A stretch of DNA of 38,911 nt from contig MGMS01000029.1 in NCBI GenBank assembly GCA_001796515.1, forward strand, positions 1 to 38,911. Direction: 5' to 3'. This document shows, piece by piece, positions 29,907 through 37,817 of this stretch. Positions within the stretch are counted from its first letter, which is position 1. The number at the start of each line of letters is the position of its first letter. Origin of the DNA: Chloroflexi bacterium RBG_13_51_36 (lineage in GTDB: Bacteria; Chloroflexota; Dehalococcoidia; GIF9; AB-539-J10). The position numbers and the translations under genes are program-made. The notes under the pieces were generated by a model, which had not been told where the DNA came from, did no database searches, and was given only the letters and a program-made list of their open reading frames with translations.

Positions 29907-30707
29907 TATCCCTATGTGCGGCTTCTCCATAACCGGCGTCTGGGCCAGTTTCAGGGCGAGAGTAATGTTGCCGGGGTCATGAAGCCAGGGCTGTTCTTTG
30001 GACGAATCGGGCAGTCCGACGGGTTCTCCTTCCTTTAGATAGCTTGCCTTCTCCTTTATCGTCTTGAACAGCCAGGGCGGGTCGAACGTAACGCAGGGAG
30101 TCAATACATTGATAAACGAGAAGCCCTTATGCTTGATTGCCTCTTCTATGAGCCGCGTAAGATGAGGGACGTCGGTGGCAATACCCTGGGCGATGAAGCT
30201 TGCTCCCGTGGAAACGCTGTAGCTGACCATGTCCAGGACCGGATCTACAGGAGGAAGATTCTGGAGAGAAAGAAAAGGCCCTTCGCCCCGTTGTAGATAA
30301 GGAGTGGTGGGGCTGGTCTGGCCCTTGGTCAGGGCATAGACGAAGTTATTGACCATGATGCAGGTCACGTTGAGATTTCTCCTGACCGCGTGGGGAAGGT
30401 GTCCTGCTCCGATGCTGAAGAAGTCACCGTCGCCGCCGATAGTCACAACCGTGAGCTCAGGGTTGGCCAGCTTTGCCCCCTGGGAAAAAAGCACGGCACG
30501 ACCGTGAAGGCTGTTGAAGCCGTAGGTATCTATGTAGGCAGGTATCCTCGATGAGCAGCCGATTCCCGAGACGATGAGAGTTCGATGTGCGGGTATCCCC
30601 AGATTGGGCAGGGCCGCTTTGGTCAGCGCGCTGAGGAGGCCAAAGCCGCCGCAGCCGGGACACCAGACGGGCGCTACATCTGTTCTGTAATCGCTTTCTT
30701 TTGTCAT
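29883..30707 (-). CDS. korB: 2-oxoacid:ferredoxin oxidoreductase, beta subunit
   Basis: A 274-residue thiamine-diphosphate subunit: VWCPGCGGFGLLSAL near the N-terminus, GIGCSSRIPAY, the ThDP/Mg motif GGDGDFFSIGAGHLPHAVRR and NNFVYALTKGQTSPT. These are diagnostic of 2-oxoglutarate/2-oxoacid oxidoreductase beta subunits. The start at 30707 overlaps the alpha stop by 4 bp (ATGA). The final residues (around IIFRGRTA) are encoded by array repeat R11, so the original C-terminus may have been replaced. With the alpha subunit it links 2-oxoacid decarboxylation to ferredoxin. Confidence 0.92.
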   Translation of the reverse strand: MTKESDYRTDVAPVWCPGCGGFGLLSALTKAALPNLGIPAHRTLIVSGIGCSSRIPAYIDTYGFNSLHGRAVLFSQGAKLANPELTVVTIGGDGDFFSIGAGHLPHAVRRNLNVTCIMVNNFVYALTKGQTSPTTPYLQRGEGPFLSLQNLPPVDPVLDMVSYSVSTGASFIAQGIATDVPHLTRLIEEAIKHKGFSFINVLTPCVTFDPPWLFKTIKEKASYLKEGEPVGLPDSSKEQPWLHDPGNITLALKLAQTPVMEKPHIGIIFRGRTA

Positions 30708-32416
30708 CTTGCCAGTTCCGTTATCGGCCCGGATAACTCTTCTCTGCTGAAGGCCGAACCTCCCGCCCTGGCGTAGCTTGCGGTGTGGGACGGCAAGTCG
30801 ATTTGAGAACGCAAGTAGTGATGGAGCTGAGCGGAGTAGCTCATCTCGACTACCAGCAGTGTGTCCAGCGAACCCACGAAGCTGGCGAGCCTGTGGGGCA
30901 AGGGGTGAATAAGTTCCGGTACGCAAACCTTGACTTCGTCCTCCAGCCCCAGGTCCTCCACCGTTTCCAGAACGAACTGGGCGGTGGACCCGAAGGCCAC
31001 TATGCCTTTGCGTACCTCTTCTCTTCCAAACAGCTTGACCAGGTCGTCCCTGTCGCGCAGTGGTGCCAGCTTTCGCCATCTTTTCTCATGCATGCGCTGG
31101 TTGGTGGCAAAGTCGAACGAAGGCCTCCCCTTGTCATTGTGGGCGAGTCCTGTAGCCTGATATGTCAGGCCCTCGTCTCCTGCAGATGCCATGGGCGAAA
31201 TATAGTCTTCGGTCGGCTCGTAGCGCCGATATTGCTCCTGGTGCTCTCCACCTGGCCTCTTTCTCCTGGCCAGTGAATAGTCTTTTGTCAGAAAATCGCT
31301 GTTGGTCGCCACCGTAGCCTGTCCGAGCCGCTGATCGGTCAGAAGAATGACCGGGGTCTGATAGTACTCGCTTATGTTGAAGCTTTCCACTACCAGCCGG
31401 TAGCATCCCTTCACGCTGTAGGCAGCGAGAACCACCCTCGGGGCGTCGCCATGGCCGCCGTAGATGGCGTGATTGAGGTCCGCTTGCTCCGATTTGGAGG
31501 GTATGCCGGTGGCGGGCCCGCACCGCTGGACATCGACGATGACTACCGGAATCTCGGCGCCGGAGGCCAGGCCTATCATCTCGGTCATCAGGTCCAGTCC
31601 CGGCCCGGTGGTGGCTGTCATCGACTTTGCACCGGTCAGAGATGCCCCCAGGGCCAGTCCGATGGCCGCGATCTCATCCTCCGCCTGCAGGAAGACTCCG
31701 TTCGCATGGTTGAGACGCTCCTGCATCTCTTCCATGATCTCCGACGCAGGTGTGATGGGATAGCTGAAGAAAGTCCGGCAGCCGGCTCGGATTGCGCCCT
31801 GTGCTGCGGCAGAGTTGCCATGGAGGACGGTCCTGGCTGTGGCGTCCTTCGGGGGCGATAGGCGCAGCTCGTCAAAGGGAAATTCCGGTAGCAGGTGTTT
31901 TCCGGCATGGAGGGCCACACCATTTTTTTCCAGCAGCGCTAACGCGTGGTCGTGGGACGCAGCACTTTCTGAAAGATTCTCGGGCAAGGCCAGGATCCTC
32001 TCCAGCAATCCCAGTACCACAATGTTCTTGGCCGAGGCCGTCCCGGTCATCTCCTTGCTGATTTCAGAGAAGCCCACCTGAAAAGATTGCCTGGGGAGAT
32101 CGAGGCTTCCCTCCGGGGGAGCGTCCTCGTAGAAAACGATGCTGTCGGTCCCCGGCGGCAATTCCTGTTTGAGCTCGGCGTACTTCTCCCAGTTGAAGCA
32201 CACCATGATGTCCACAGTATCTGTGGGCAGGGAAGCCCGTGTCGTATCGAGGCTTAGCTTTACGGCGGAAGAGCCACCTCTGATCTGAGGGCCATAGTAT
32301 CTGGGCATCTGGCCGAAATATCCCTGAGAGGCAGCCAACCTCTGTAGAAGACTGCCCAGAACTACTACGCCGTCGCCACCCGTACCAGCAATCCCTATAG
32401 TCAGTCTATCTCTCAT
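30704..32416 (-). CDS. korA: 2-oxoacid:ferredoxin oxidoreductase, fused gamma-alpha subunit
   Basis: A 570-residue protein. The N-terminal ~190 residues form the gamma domain (IGIAGTGGDGVVVLGSLLQR, YYGPQIRGGSSAVK). From about residue 200 the alpha domain follows (GNSAAAQGAIRAGCRTFFSY, PITPASEIMEEM, TATTGPGLDLMTEMIGLA, DVQRCGPATGIPS). The C-terminal domain includes VVEMSYSAQLHHYLRSQ. This gamma-alpha fusion is the common KorA form. No ferredoxin domain is present, so a separate ferredoxin is the acceptor. The preferred substrate (2-oxoglutarate or another 2-oxoacid) cannot be set; the upstream reductive TCA-type genes would fit 2-oxoglutarate. Confidence 0.93.
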   Translation of the reverse strand: MRDRLTIGIAGTGGDGVVVLGSLLQRLAASQGYFGQMPRYYGPQIRGGSSAVKLSLDTTRASLPTDTVDIMVCFNWEKYAELKQELPPGTDSIVFYEDAPPEGSLDLPRQSFQVGFSEISKEMTGTASAKNIVVLGLLERILALPENLSESAASHDHALALLEKNGVALHAGKHLLPEFPFDELRLSPPKDATARTVLHGNSAAAQGAIRAGCRTFFSYPITPASEIMEEMQERLNHANGVFLQAEDEIAAIGLALGASLTGAKSMTATTGPGLDLMTEMIGLASGAEIPVVIVDVQRCGPATGIPSKSEQADLNHAIYGGHGDAPRVVLAAYSVKGCYRLVVESFNISEYYQTPVILLTDQRLGQATVATNSDFLTKDYSLARRKRPGGEHQEQYRRYEPTEDYISPMASAGDEGLTYQATGLAHNDKGRPSFDFATNQRMHEKRWRKLAPLRDRDDLVKLFGREEVRKGIVAFGSTAQFVLETVEDLGLEDEVKVCVPELIHPLPHRLASFVGSLDTLLVVEMSYSAQLHHYLRSQIDLPSHTASYARAGGSAFSREELSGPITELAR

Positions 32417-32517
32417 TTTGTGAACAGGAGCCGAGAGACTTCATCACTTCATTATATACTATGTGCATTGCGGTTATAAAGCGGACGAAGTGAAGTGCTG
32501 ACAGTCACCAATTCCGC

Positions 32518-33366
32518 CTAAGGAAGCTCCCGATAGGTCCGCTGGAGGAGCAAAGCGTCATCTTCCAGGTAAGGGGCGCTCTCGCAAATGACTATCCCCT
32601 TTGCCCTGCGTTCCTTGAGGGCTTTAAGCAGCTCTGTGTAATGCAGATCCGATTCAGCGAGCATGAGGTGCCTGAGTTCTCCCTTGTTGCCATAGGCAAT
32701 CCCGGAGAGATGCATGTGCATATTATCCAGGCCCCGCCTGCCCAGTTTCTTCTCGACCATGTCCAGGACAGCGAGAAACTCTTGATAGGAGTTGGCCCTT
32801 CCCGTCCGGGCGTGCCAGTGAGAGAAATCAATGCAGGGCATGACTCCTTCTATCTCGCTGCTAAGCCGTAGTAATTCCTCGAGGGTGCCGAATTGAGAAG
32901 GCTTACCGGTAACTTCAGGGGAAATCGTCACCTTATTTCCCTCTTTCCGCAGAGTGTTGACCACCTCCTGCAGATGCTTTCTGACCACTGCATAGGTCTG
33001 TGCGGGGCTATCTTTGAGATAGAAGGCGGCATGGAAGGTGATACTCCTGGCACCGAAAAGGGCGGCGATGCGGGCAGTCTGCAGTATCCTTTCTTTGCTC
33101 ATATGCACTTTTTGAGGCTCGACGGCATTCAGGTTTATAGCATAAGGTCCGTGAGCCGTGAGCGCTATCTTTTTCCTGGCCGCCAGTTCTCCCACCGCGG
33201 CAGCAACTTCGGGCCTCATCTTCACCCCCTGGACAAACTCCACCTCCATGCAGCCCAGGCCGAGCTCGGCGATACGCTCAATGCCGGCCTCTGTGGAACG
33301 GGATTCGGCGCTGACGGGGACACCGCCCGTTCCGAAAAGCAGCCCACCTGTTTTGCCTGAATTCAT
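32518..33366 (-). CDS. Endonuclease IV-like TIM-barrel protein (AP endonuclease family 2)
   Basis: A 282-residue barrel of the xylose-isomerase-like superfamily. Candidate metal ligands occur in order: LTAHGPYAIN, ITFHAAFY, SPEVTGK (Glu), CIDFSHWHAR (Asp, His, His), MHMHLSG and VICESAPY (Glu). This is the zinc-ligand order of endonuclease IV, and the YAINL start after HGPY matches archaeal-type Nfo relatives. A sugar-phosphate isomerase is the alternative. It is monocistronic, 102 bp upstream of korA on the same strand. Confidence 0.85.
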   Translation of the reverse strand: MNSGKTGGLLFGTGGVPVSAESRSTEAGIERIAELGLGCMEVEFVQGVKMRPEVAAAVGELAARKKIALTAHGPYAINLNAVEPQKVHMSKERILQTARIAALFGARSITFHAAFYLKDSPAQTYAVVRKHLQEVVNTLRKEGNKVTISPEVTGKPSQFGTLEELLRLSSEIEGVMPCIDFSHWHARTGRANSYQEFLAVLDMVEKKLGRRGLDNMHMHLSGIAYGNKGELRHLMLAESDLHYTELLKALKERRAKGIVICESAPYLEDDALLLQRTYRELP

Positions 33367-33470
33367 AGCTTCTTTTGCAGCCCATTATAACCGATGTGAC
33401 CGTAACCTTCGAAGAACTTCGCAAAGTTTAGGGAACATGTGTAAAATAGACAATGTGAGAGGTAACGAAT

Positions 33471-33689
33471 ATGTTGGGTAATTACACCGCTAAGTATACG
33501 AAGATAGACTCCGGCTATATGGGACAACTTGTGGAATGGCCGGAGGTGATAACAGAGGGAAGGACTTTGGAAGAGTGCCGGATAATGCTCAAGGACGCTT
33601 TGCATGAAATGATACTGGCCTATCGCCAGCAGAACAAAGAAATGCCTGTCGGCCAAGCTCTCCTAGAACAAATACCCGTCGAAATCTAA
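33471..33689 (+). CDS. HicB-like antitoxin (UPF0150 type)
   Basis: A 72-residue protein, YTAKYTKIDSGYMGQLVEWP, EVITEGRTLEECRIMLKDAL: the short HicB fold with no DNA-binding tail. GAGAGG lies upstream of the ATG. It is followed 1 nt later by a HicA gene. This third HicBA pair lies outside the repeat array. Confidence 0.88.
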   Translation: MLGNYTAKYTKIDSGYMGQLVEWPEVITEGRTLEECRIMLKDALHEMILAYRQQNKEMPVGQALLEQIPVEI

Positions 33690-33690
33690 G

Positions 33691-33879
33691 GTGTCAGTAA
33701 AACGGCGGGACTTAATCAAGTACTTTGAGCACAACGGTTTCTATTTGCTGCGCGAAGGTGGAAAACATTCCATATACACTGATAATCACAAGATAATACC
33801 CATCAGAAGGCACCGGACAATCGACAGAATAACAGCAAACGAGTTATGTAAACAGGCCGGGCTGGAGCCCAAATTCTGA
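33691..33879 (+). CDS. HicA-like toxin
   Basis: A 62-residue protein starting at GTG: VKRRDLIKYFEHNGFYLLRE, then GGKHSIY (the catalytic-His motif GGxH) and IPIRRHRTIDRITANELCKQ. The length and order are standard for HicA. It is tightly coupled to the HicB-like gene. Confidence 0.88.
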   Translation: MSVKRRDLIKYFEHNGFYLLREGGKHSIYTDNHKIIPIRRHRTIDRITANELCKQAGLEPKF

Positions 33880-33894
33880 CAAGAGAAACTTAGC

Positions 33895-34773
33895 TTAGTG
33901 TAGCGTCTCGTCTACGAGTTTTCTATAGGCAAACAGCAAATCTCCGGTCAGCTTGCCGGGCTTGCCCATGCCGATAGGTCTGCCCTCGACGGAGACCAGG
34001 GGCATAAGCTCCAGTATGGAATTGGTGAGGAAGGCTTCCTGGGCCTCGATTAGCTCGTTTGGCTCCACCCATCTTTCCGTGGCCTTGATATTCAAGGTCC
34101 GGGCTATTTCCAGGACTGCGTCCCTGGTGATTCCGGGCAGGACACCGCTTTCAAAGCAAGGCGTAATGAGTTCTCCGCGGCTCACCAGGAAGACGTTAGT
34201 CGTACTGCCTTCAGCAAGATATCCCTGTTCATCGAGGAAGATAGCTTCGTCGTATCCGGCAGCTCTGGCTGCCGTGCGGGCGAGGACATTCTCCATATAG
34301 CAGGTAGATTTCAACCGGGACAAGGGCGACTGGCTATTGCGGCGCAGGAAAGATATGGCTGCCTTGAAACCCGCTTCATATTTTTCGGGCGGCAAGGGAA
34401 CAAGGTTCCGGGCAGTGATTAGGACGGTAGGGCTGGAGCAGGTGGCGGGGTCGGGCGTCATATCGCCTTCTCCGGCCGAGACGGTGAGCCTTATACGGGC
34501 GTCCTTGAGCCTGTTGGCCGCCAGAGTCGCCACGCAGGCGGCTTTCAAAGACTGCTTGCCCTCGTCTGTGGTCAGGATGCTATGCGCCAGGCCGATGCTC
34601 TCAGCGGAGCAGCGAAGGCGGGCGAGATGAGAGTCGAGTCGAAAGATATGGCCGCTGTAAGCCCGCATGGTCTCGAATAGGCCGTATCCGTAGAGGAAGC
34701 CATGGTCGAAAGGGGACAGCCTGGCCTCCGAGCGGGAGACGAGCTGGCCGTTGAGATACACGATTTCTGCCAT
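33895..34773 (-). CDS. Class IV PLP aminotransferase (IlvE / PabC-like)
   Basis: A 292-residue fold-type IV enzyme: SPFDHGFLYGYGLFETMRAY, HLARLRCSAESI, the PLP-Lys region PLSRLKSTCYMENVLARTAA and phosphate-binding AEGSTTNVFLVS with GVLPGITRDAVLEIA. Branched-chain aminotransferases and 4-amino-4-deoxychorismate lyase share this pattern. A PabA/TrpG gene upstream on the same strand favours PabC, whereas the 2-isopropylmalate synthase gene nearby favours IlvE. The sequence alone does not settle it. Confidence 0.88.
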   Translation of the reverse strand: MAEIVYLNGQLVSRSEARLSPFDHGFLYGYGLFETMRAYSGHIFRLDSHLARLRCSAESIGLAHSILTTDEGKQSLKAACVATLAANRLKDARIRLTVSAGEGDMTPDPATCSSPTVLITARNLVPLPPEKYEAGFKAAISFLRRNSQSPLSRLKSTCYMENVLARTAARAAGYDEAIFLDEQGYLAEGSTTNVFLVSRGELITPCFESGVLPGITRDAVLEIARTLNIKATERWVEPNELIEAQEAFLTNSILELMPLVSVEGRPIGMGKPGKLTGDLLFAYRKLVDETLH

Positions 34774-34784
34774 GATAGAGAAAT

Positions 34785-34978
34785 CCTAAATTCTAAGCTC
34801 TAAATCCGAAACAATACCAAATAGCCAAAATCCAAAGGATCCAAACAACCCTGAGTTTCTGTCATTCGTGCTTCGTATTTGTTTAGGATTTAGGATTTCG
34901 TGCTTAGGATTTGTGAAAGCTTGCATTCTGATTTTTGCCTTTTGCTCTCTAGGGATTTGGCACTTGACTTTTGCTCCA
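34785..34978. repeat. AT-rich dispersed repeat text
   Basis: Short near-repeats of TTTAGGATTT / AAATCCTAAA and CTAAATTCTAAGCTCTAAAT, followed by TTTTTGCCTTTTGCTCTC and GGCACTTGACTTTTGCTCC, resembling the T-rich elements at 10449, 13735 and 14042. It separates the two amino-acid/folate genes and encodes the last few residues (around SKSQVPNP) of the amidotransferase. Confidence 0.6.
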
Positions 34979-35548
34979 AACTGGCCGGGTGAAACGGAGG
35001 AAGTTAGCCAGGAGGTCGTGTCCCACTTCCGTGAGGATGGATTCGGGATGGAACTGGACCCCCTCCACTACATAGTCCCGGTGTCTCACTCCCATTATTA
35101 CGCCCTCAGGAGTTCTGGCGCTCACTTCGAGACAGGATGGAAACCCTTCAGGCTCGATAATCAAGGAATGGTAACGTGTTGCCGGAAAGGGATTGGGTAG
35201 GCCCTGATAGATAGTCTTGCCATCGTGATGGATGGTGGAGGTCTTGCCGTGGACCGGCAGGCTCCGTCCGATCTTGCCCCCGTAGGTGTGGCCGATGCAT
35301 TGATGTCCCAGACATACCCCCAGTATAGGGATTTTCCCGCCGAAGTGCTGGACTACCTCGTTGGAGATGCCCGCTTCCAGGGGGGTGCAGGGACCAGGCG
35401 AGATAATAATGTGGCTGGGCGCTAGCTCTTCGACCTGGGCCACAGTAATCTGGTCGTTGCGATAGACCATCGGCTGCCAGCCCAGCTCCCCCAGATATTG
35501 GGCAAGGTTGTAAACAAAGGAGTCATAGTTATCTATTATCAACACCAT
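34949..35548 (-). CDS. pabA: Glutamine amidotransferase of anthranilate/aminodeoxychorismate synthase
   Basis: A 199-residue class I amidotransferase: MVLIIDNYDSFVYNLAQYLG, SPGPCTPLEAG, nucleophile GVCLGHQCIGH and VEGVQFHPESILTE carrying the His-Glu pair. The start is ATG 35548, since AGGAGG lies 11 nt upstream, inside a longer in-frame reading. PabA and TrpG cannot be separated by sequence; the neighbouring class IV aminotransferase suggests folate, but no component I gene is present. The extreme C-terminus is repeat-derived. Confidence 0.9.
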   Translation of the reverse strand: MVLIIDNYDSFVYNLAQYLGELGWQPMVYRNDQITVAQVEELAPSHIIISPGPCTPLEAGISNEVVQHFGGKIPILGVCLGHQCIGHTYGGKIGRSLPVHGKTSTIHHDGKTIYQGLPNPFPATRYHSLIIEPEGFPSCLEVSARTPEGVIMGVRHRDYVVEGVQFHPESILTEVGHDLLANFLRFTRPVWSKSQVPNP

Positions 35549-35595
35549 TTTCAGGCTTGCCTCCTGCACTAAATTATGCCTCTATTGCACCGTCG

Positions 35596-35624
35596 TTGAC
35601 AAATTTGCCTTCGGTGTTTATTCT
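35596..35624 (+). promoter_or_regulatory. Sigma70-type promoter for leuA
   Basis: Consensus TTGACA (35596-35601), 17-bp spacer, TATTCT (35619-35624), about 105 nt before the leuA ATG. The untranslated leader includes a small CCAG/CTGG hairpin and GGAGA...TCTCC pairing, with no clear leader peptide. Confidence 0.65.
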
Positions 35625-35728
35625 ATTCAGTGTTATTCGCGTAGAAGCGATTTCTGGCCGACAGCCAGGCTTTGCTGGGCAAATATTGGAGAGAATTGAT
35701 CGGCTAGAGTCTCCAAGAAGGAATAAAT

Positions 35729-37246
35729 ATGGACAAGGTCATCATTTTCGACACTACTCTGCGAGATGGTGAGCAGGCTGCCGGAACAAGCTTGAACCTC
35801 CAGGAGAAGCTGGAAATAGCCGGGCAGCTTGATAAACTTGGCGTTGACGTCATCGAGGCCGGCTTTCCTGCCAGCTCGGCCGGGGATTTCGAAGCCGTCC
35901 GCCTCGTTGCCCACGAACTTAAGCGTCCCACGATCTGTGCTTTGAGCCTGGCCAATATTGAAGGCATAGATAGGGCCTGGGAGGCAGTCAAAGAAGCCGG
36001 GCATCCCCGGATTCACGTTTTCCTTTCGGCCTCGGACATTCACCTTGCTCACCAGCTTAAGAAGAGCCGCGATGAGGTCCTGAAGATGTCGCGGGAAACA
36101 GTGGCCCGGGCCAGGAGCTATTTAGACGACATTGAATTCTCGCCGATGGATGCCAGCCGTGCCGACCCTGCTTACCTCTACCAGATCCTGGAGGTGGTGA
36201 TCGAAGCTGGAGCAACCACGGTCAATGTCCCCGACACCGTAGGCTACGCTACTCCCCAGGAATTCGGCAGTCTGATTCGGGGCATACTGGACAACGTGCC
36301 CAACATCGGCAAGGCTGTGGTCAGCGTGCATTGTCATGACGACCTGGGACTGGCGGTGGCTAATAGTCTCGAGGCGATAAAGGCAGGTGCGCGGCAGGTC
36401 GAATGTACTATTAACGGCATCGGTGAGAGGGCCGGCAATGCTTCTATGGAAGAGATTGTCATGGCTCTGAGAACTCGCCGCGATTTCTTTAAGCTCAGTA
36501 CCAATATCGATACGACGCAAATCTACCGGACAAGTCGCCTGGTTAGTGAACTGACGGGTTTTCCCGTCCAGCCTAACAAAGCCGTCGTGGGAGCGAATGC
36601 CTTCCGCCATCAGTCGGGTATTCATCAAGATGGCGTACTCAAGAAATCGATGACCTATGAGATTATGGACCCTAGATCGGTGGGCATACCATCAAGTAGC
36701 CTGGTGCTGAGCAAGGTGAGCGGCCGGCATGCTTTCAAGGAGAGATTATCCGAGCTTGGTTACACTTTGAACGAAGAAGACTTTGACCGCGCCTTTCAGG
36801 ACTTCAAGAGGTTAGCCGATAAGAAAAGGGATATCACGGACCGCGACATTGAGTCTATGATAGCCGAGGAACTGCGTACTGTCACCGAGGTGTACCACCT
36901 CGACCATGTGGAAGTTTCCTGCGGCAATCATAATATTCCTACGGCAACAGTCAGGCTCATCGGCCCGGAAGGGCAGGTTCTGGCTGATGCTGCTCTGGGC
37001 GCGGGTCCCGTGGATGCCGTATACAAGGCTATCAACCGCATAGTCGGGATACCTAACAGGCTCACCGAGTTCACCGTCAAATCGATTACGGAGGGGATTG
37101 ATGCCATAGGCGAGGTGTTGATACGAATAGAGAGCGAGGATGTGACCTATACCGGGCGCGGCGCTGCCACTGATATCATTGTGGCCAGTGCCAAGGCATA
37201 CATGAATGCCCTCAATCGCTTGCTGGCGGTGAGAGAGGGGAAATAG
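35729..37246 (+). CDS. leuA: 2-isopropylmalate synthase
   Basis: A 505-residue enzyme condensing acetyl-CoA with 2-oxoisovalerate in leucine synthesis. The catalytic barrel begins [19 protein letters not shown] (metal-binding R-D) and includes [20 protein letters not shown] (HxH), [18 protein letters not shown] and [18 protein letters not shown]. The C-terminal ~130 residues ([20 protein letters not shown] to [14 protein letters not shown]) are the LeuA dimer/allosteric domain, so feedback control by leucine is likely. Citramalate synthase is the main alternative; full-length LeuA architecture favours LeuA. AAGGA precedes the ATG. Confidence 0.93.
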   Translation: MDKVIIFDTTLRDGEQAAGTSLNLQEKLEIAGQLDKLGVDVIEAGFPASSAGDFEAVRLVAHELKRPTICALSLANIEGIDRAWEAVKEAGHPRIHVFLSASDIHLAHQLKKSRDEVLKMSRETVARARSYLDDIEFSPMDASRADPAYLYQILEVVIEAGATTVNVPDTVGYATPQEFGSLIRGILDNVPNIGKAVVSVHCHDDLGLAVANSLEAIKAGARQVECTINGIGERAGNASMEEIVMALRTRRDFFKLSTNIDTTQIYRTSRLVSELTGFPVQPNKAVVGANAFRHQSGIHQDGVLKKSMTYEIMDPRSVGIPSSSLVLSKVSGRHAFKERLSELGYTLNEEDFDRAFQDFKRLADKKRDITDRDIESMIAEELRTVTEVYHLDHVEVSCGNHNIPTATVRLIGPEGQVLADAALGAGPVDAVYKAINRIVGIPNRLTEFTVKSITEGIDAIGEVLIRIESEDVTYTGRGAATDIIVASAKAYMNALNRLLAVREGK

Positions 37247-37322
37247 CAGTGTGGAAGGCACAGGTTTTTGAACTTGGACATTAAGCTCTCTGAGATATTC
37301 CGAGAGCACGGAGGTGATGAAT

Positions 37323-37730
37323 TTGAGTCCCTGGCTGGAAATGATATCGAGGTTTTTATTGGCTGCTGCCCTGGGGGCGGGCATTGGTTATCAGCGGGAG
37401 CGGGCAGGCAAGGCAGCGGGATTGCGCACGCATATATTAGTTGGCTCCGGAGCAGCCCTTTTCACCCTGGTATCCATATATGGATTTAGTGGTGCGGTGG
37501 TTGACATATCTCGGATTGCTGCCGGGGTGGTGGTTGGGATTGGTTTTATCGGTGCCGGCGTTATTCTCCGTGGCCAGCGTGAAAAAGAGGTGGCAGGGCT
37601 GACCACCGCAGCTACCATCTGGATAACTGCCGCCGTAGGTCTGGCTGCCGGGGCAGGAATGTACTTGATCTCCGTTGTAGCAACTGCGGTCACCGTGGGT
37701 GTTTTGCTGCTGCCTAAGATTCGTGGCTAG
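37323..37730 (+). CDS. MgtC/SapB-family membrane protein
   Basis: A 135-residue protein with the MgtC core: LLAAALGAGIGYQRERAGKA, AGLRTHILVGSGAALFTLVS, then RIAAGVVVGIGFIGAGVILR, followed by a TTAATIWITAAVGLAAGAG segment and a final VVATAVTVGVLLLP. About four membrane helices can be drawn. The start is assigned to TTG 37323, because GGAGGTGAT at 37310-37318 is a near-perfect ribosome-binding site 8 nt upstream; the overlapping GTG and ATG would sit on it. MgtC proteins are linked to Mg2+ homeostasis or ATPase modulation, but this short form has no C-terminal ACT-like domain. Confidence 0.85.
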   Translation: MSPWLEMISRFLLAAALGAGIGYQRERAGKAAGLRTHILVGSGAALFTLVSIYGFSGAVVDISRIAAGVVVGIGFIGAGVILRGQREKEVAGLTTAATIWITAAVGLAAGAGMYLISVVATAVTVGVLLLPKIRG

Positions 37731-37817
37731 GGAAATCGTTGCGAACGGAGTGAGCTAATATCAGGGGGAAGCGAGGCTTGAACAGCTTAGTGCCTTCTTC
37801 CACAGAGGAGTATTGGG

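Noticed and set aside
29883-31079. Longer 398-codon version of korB
   Set aside because: The extra 124 residues are a shadow of korA in another frame; the ATGA overlap at 30704-30707 is the natural start.
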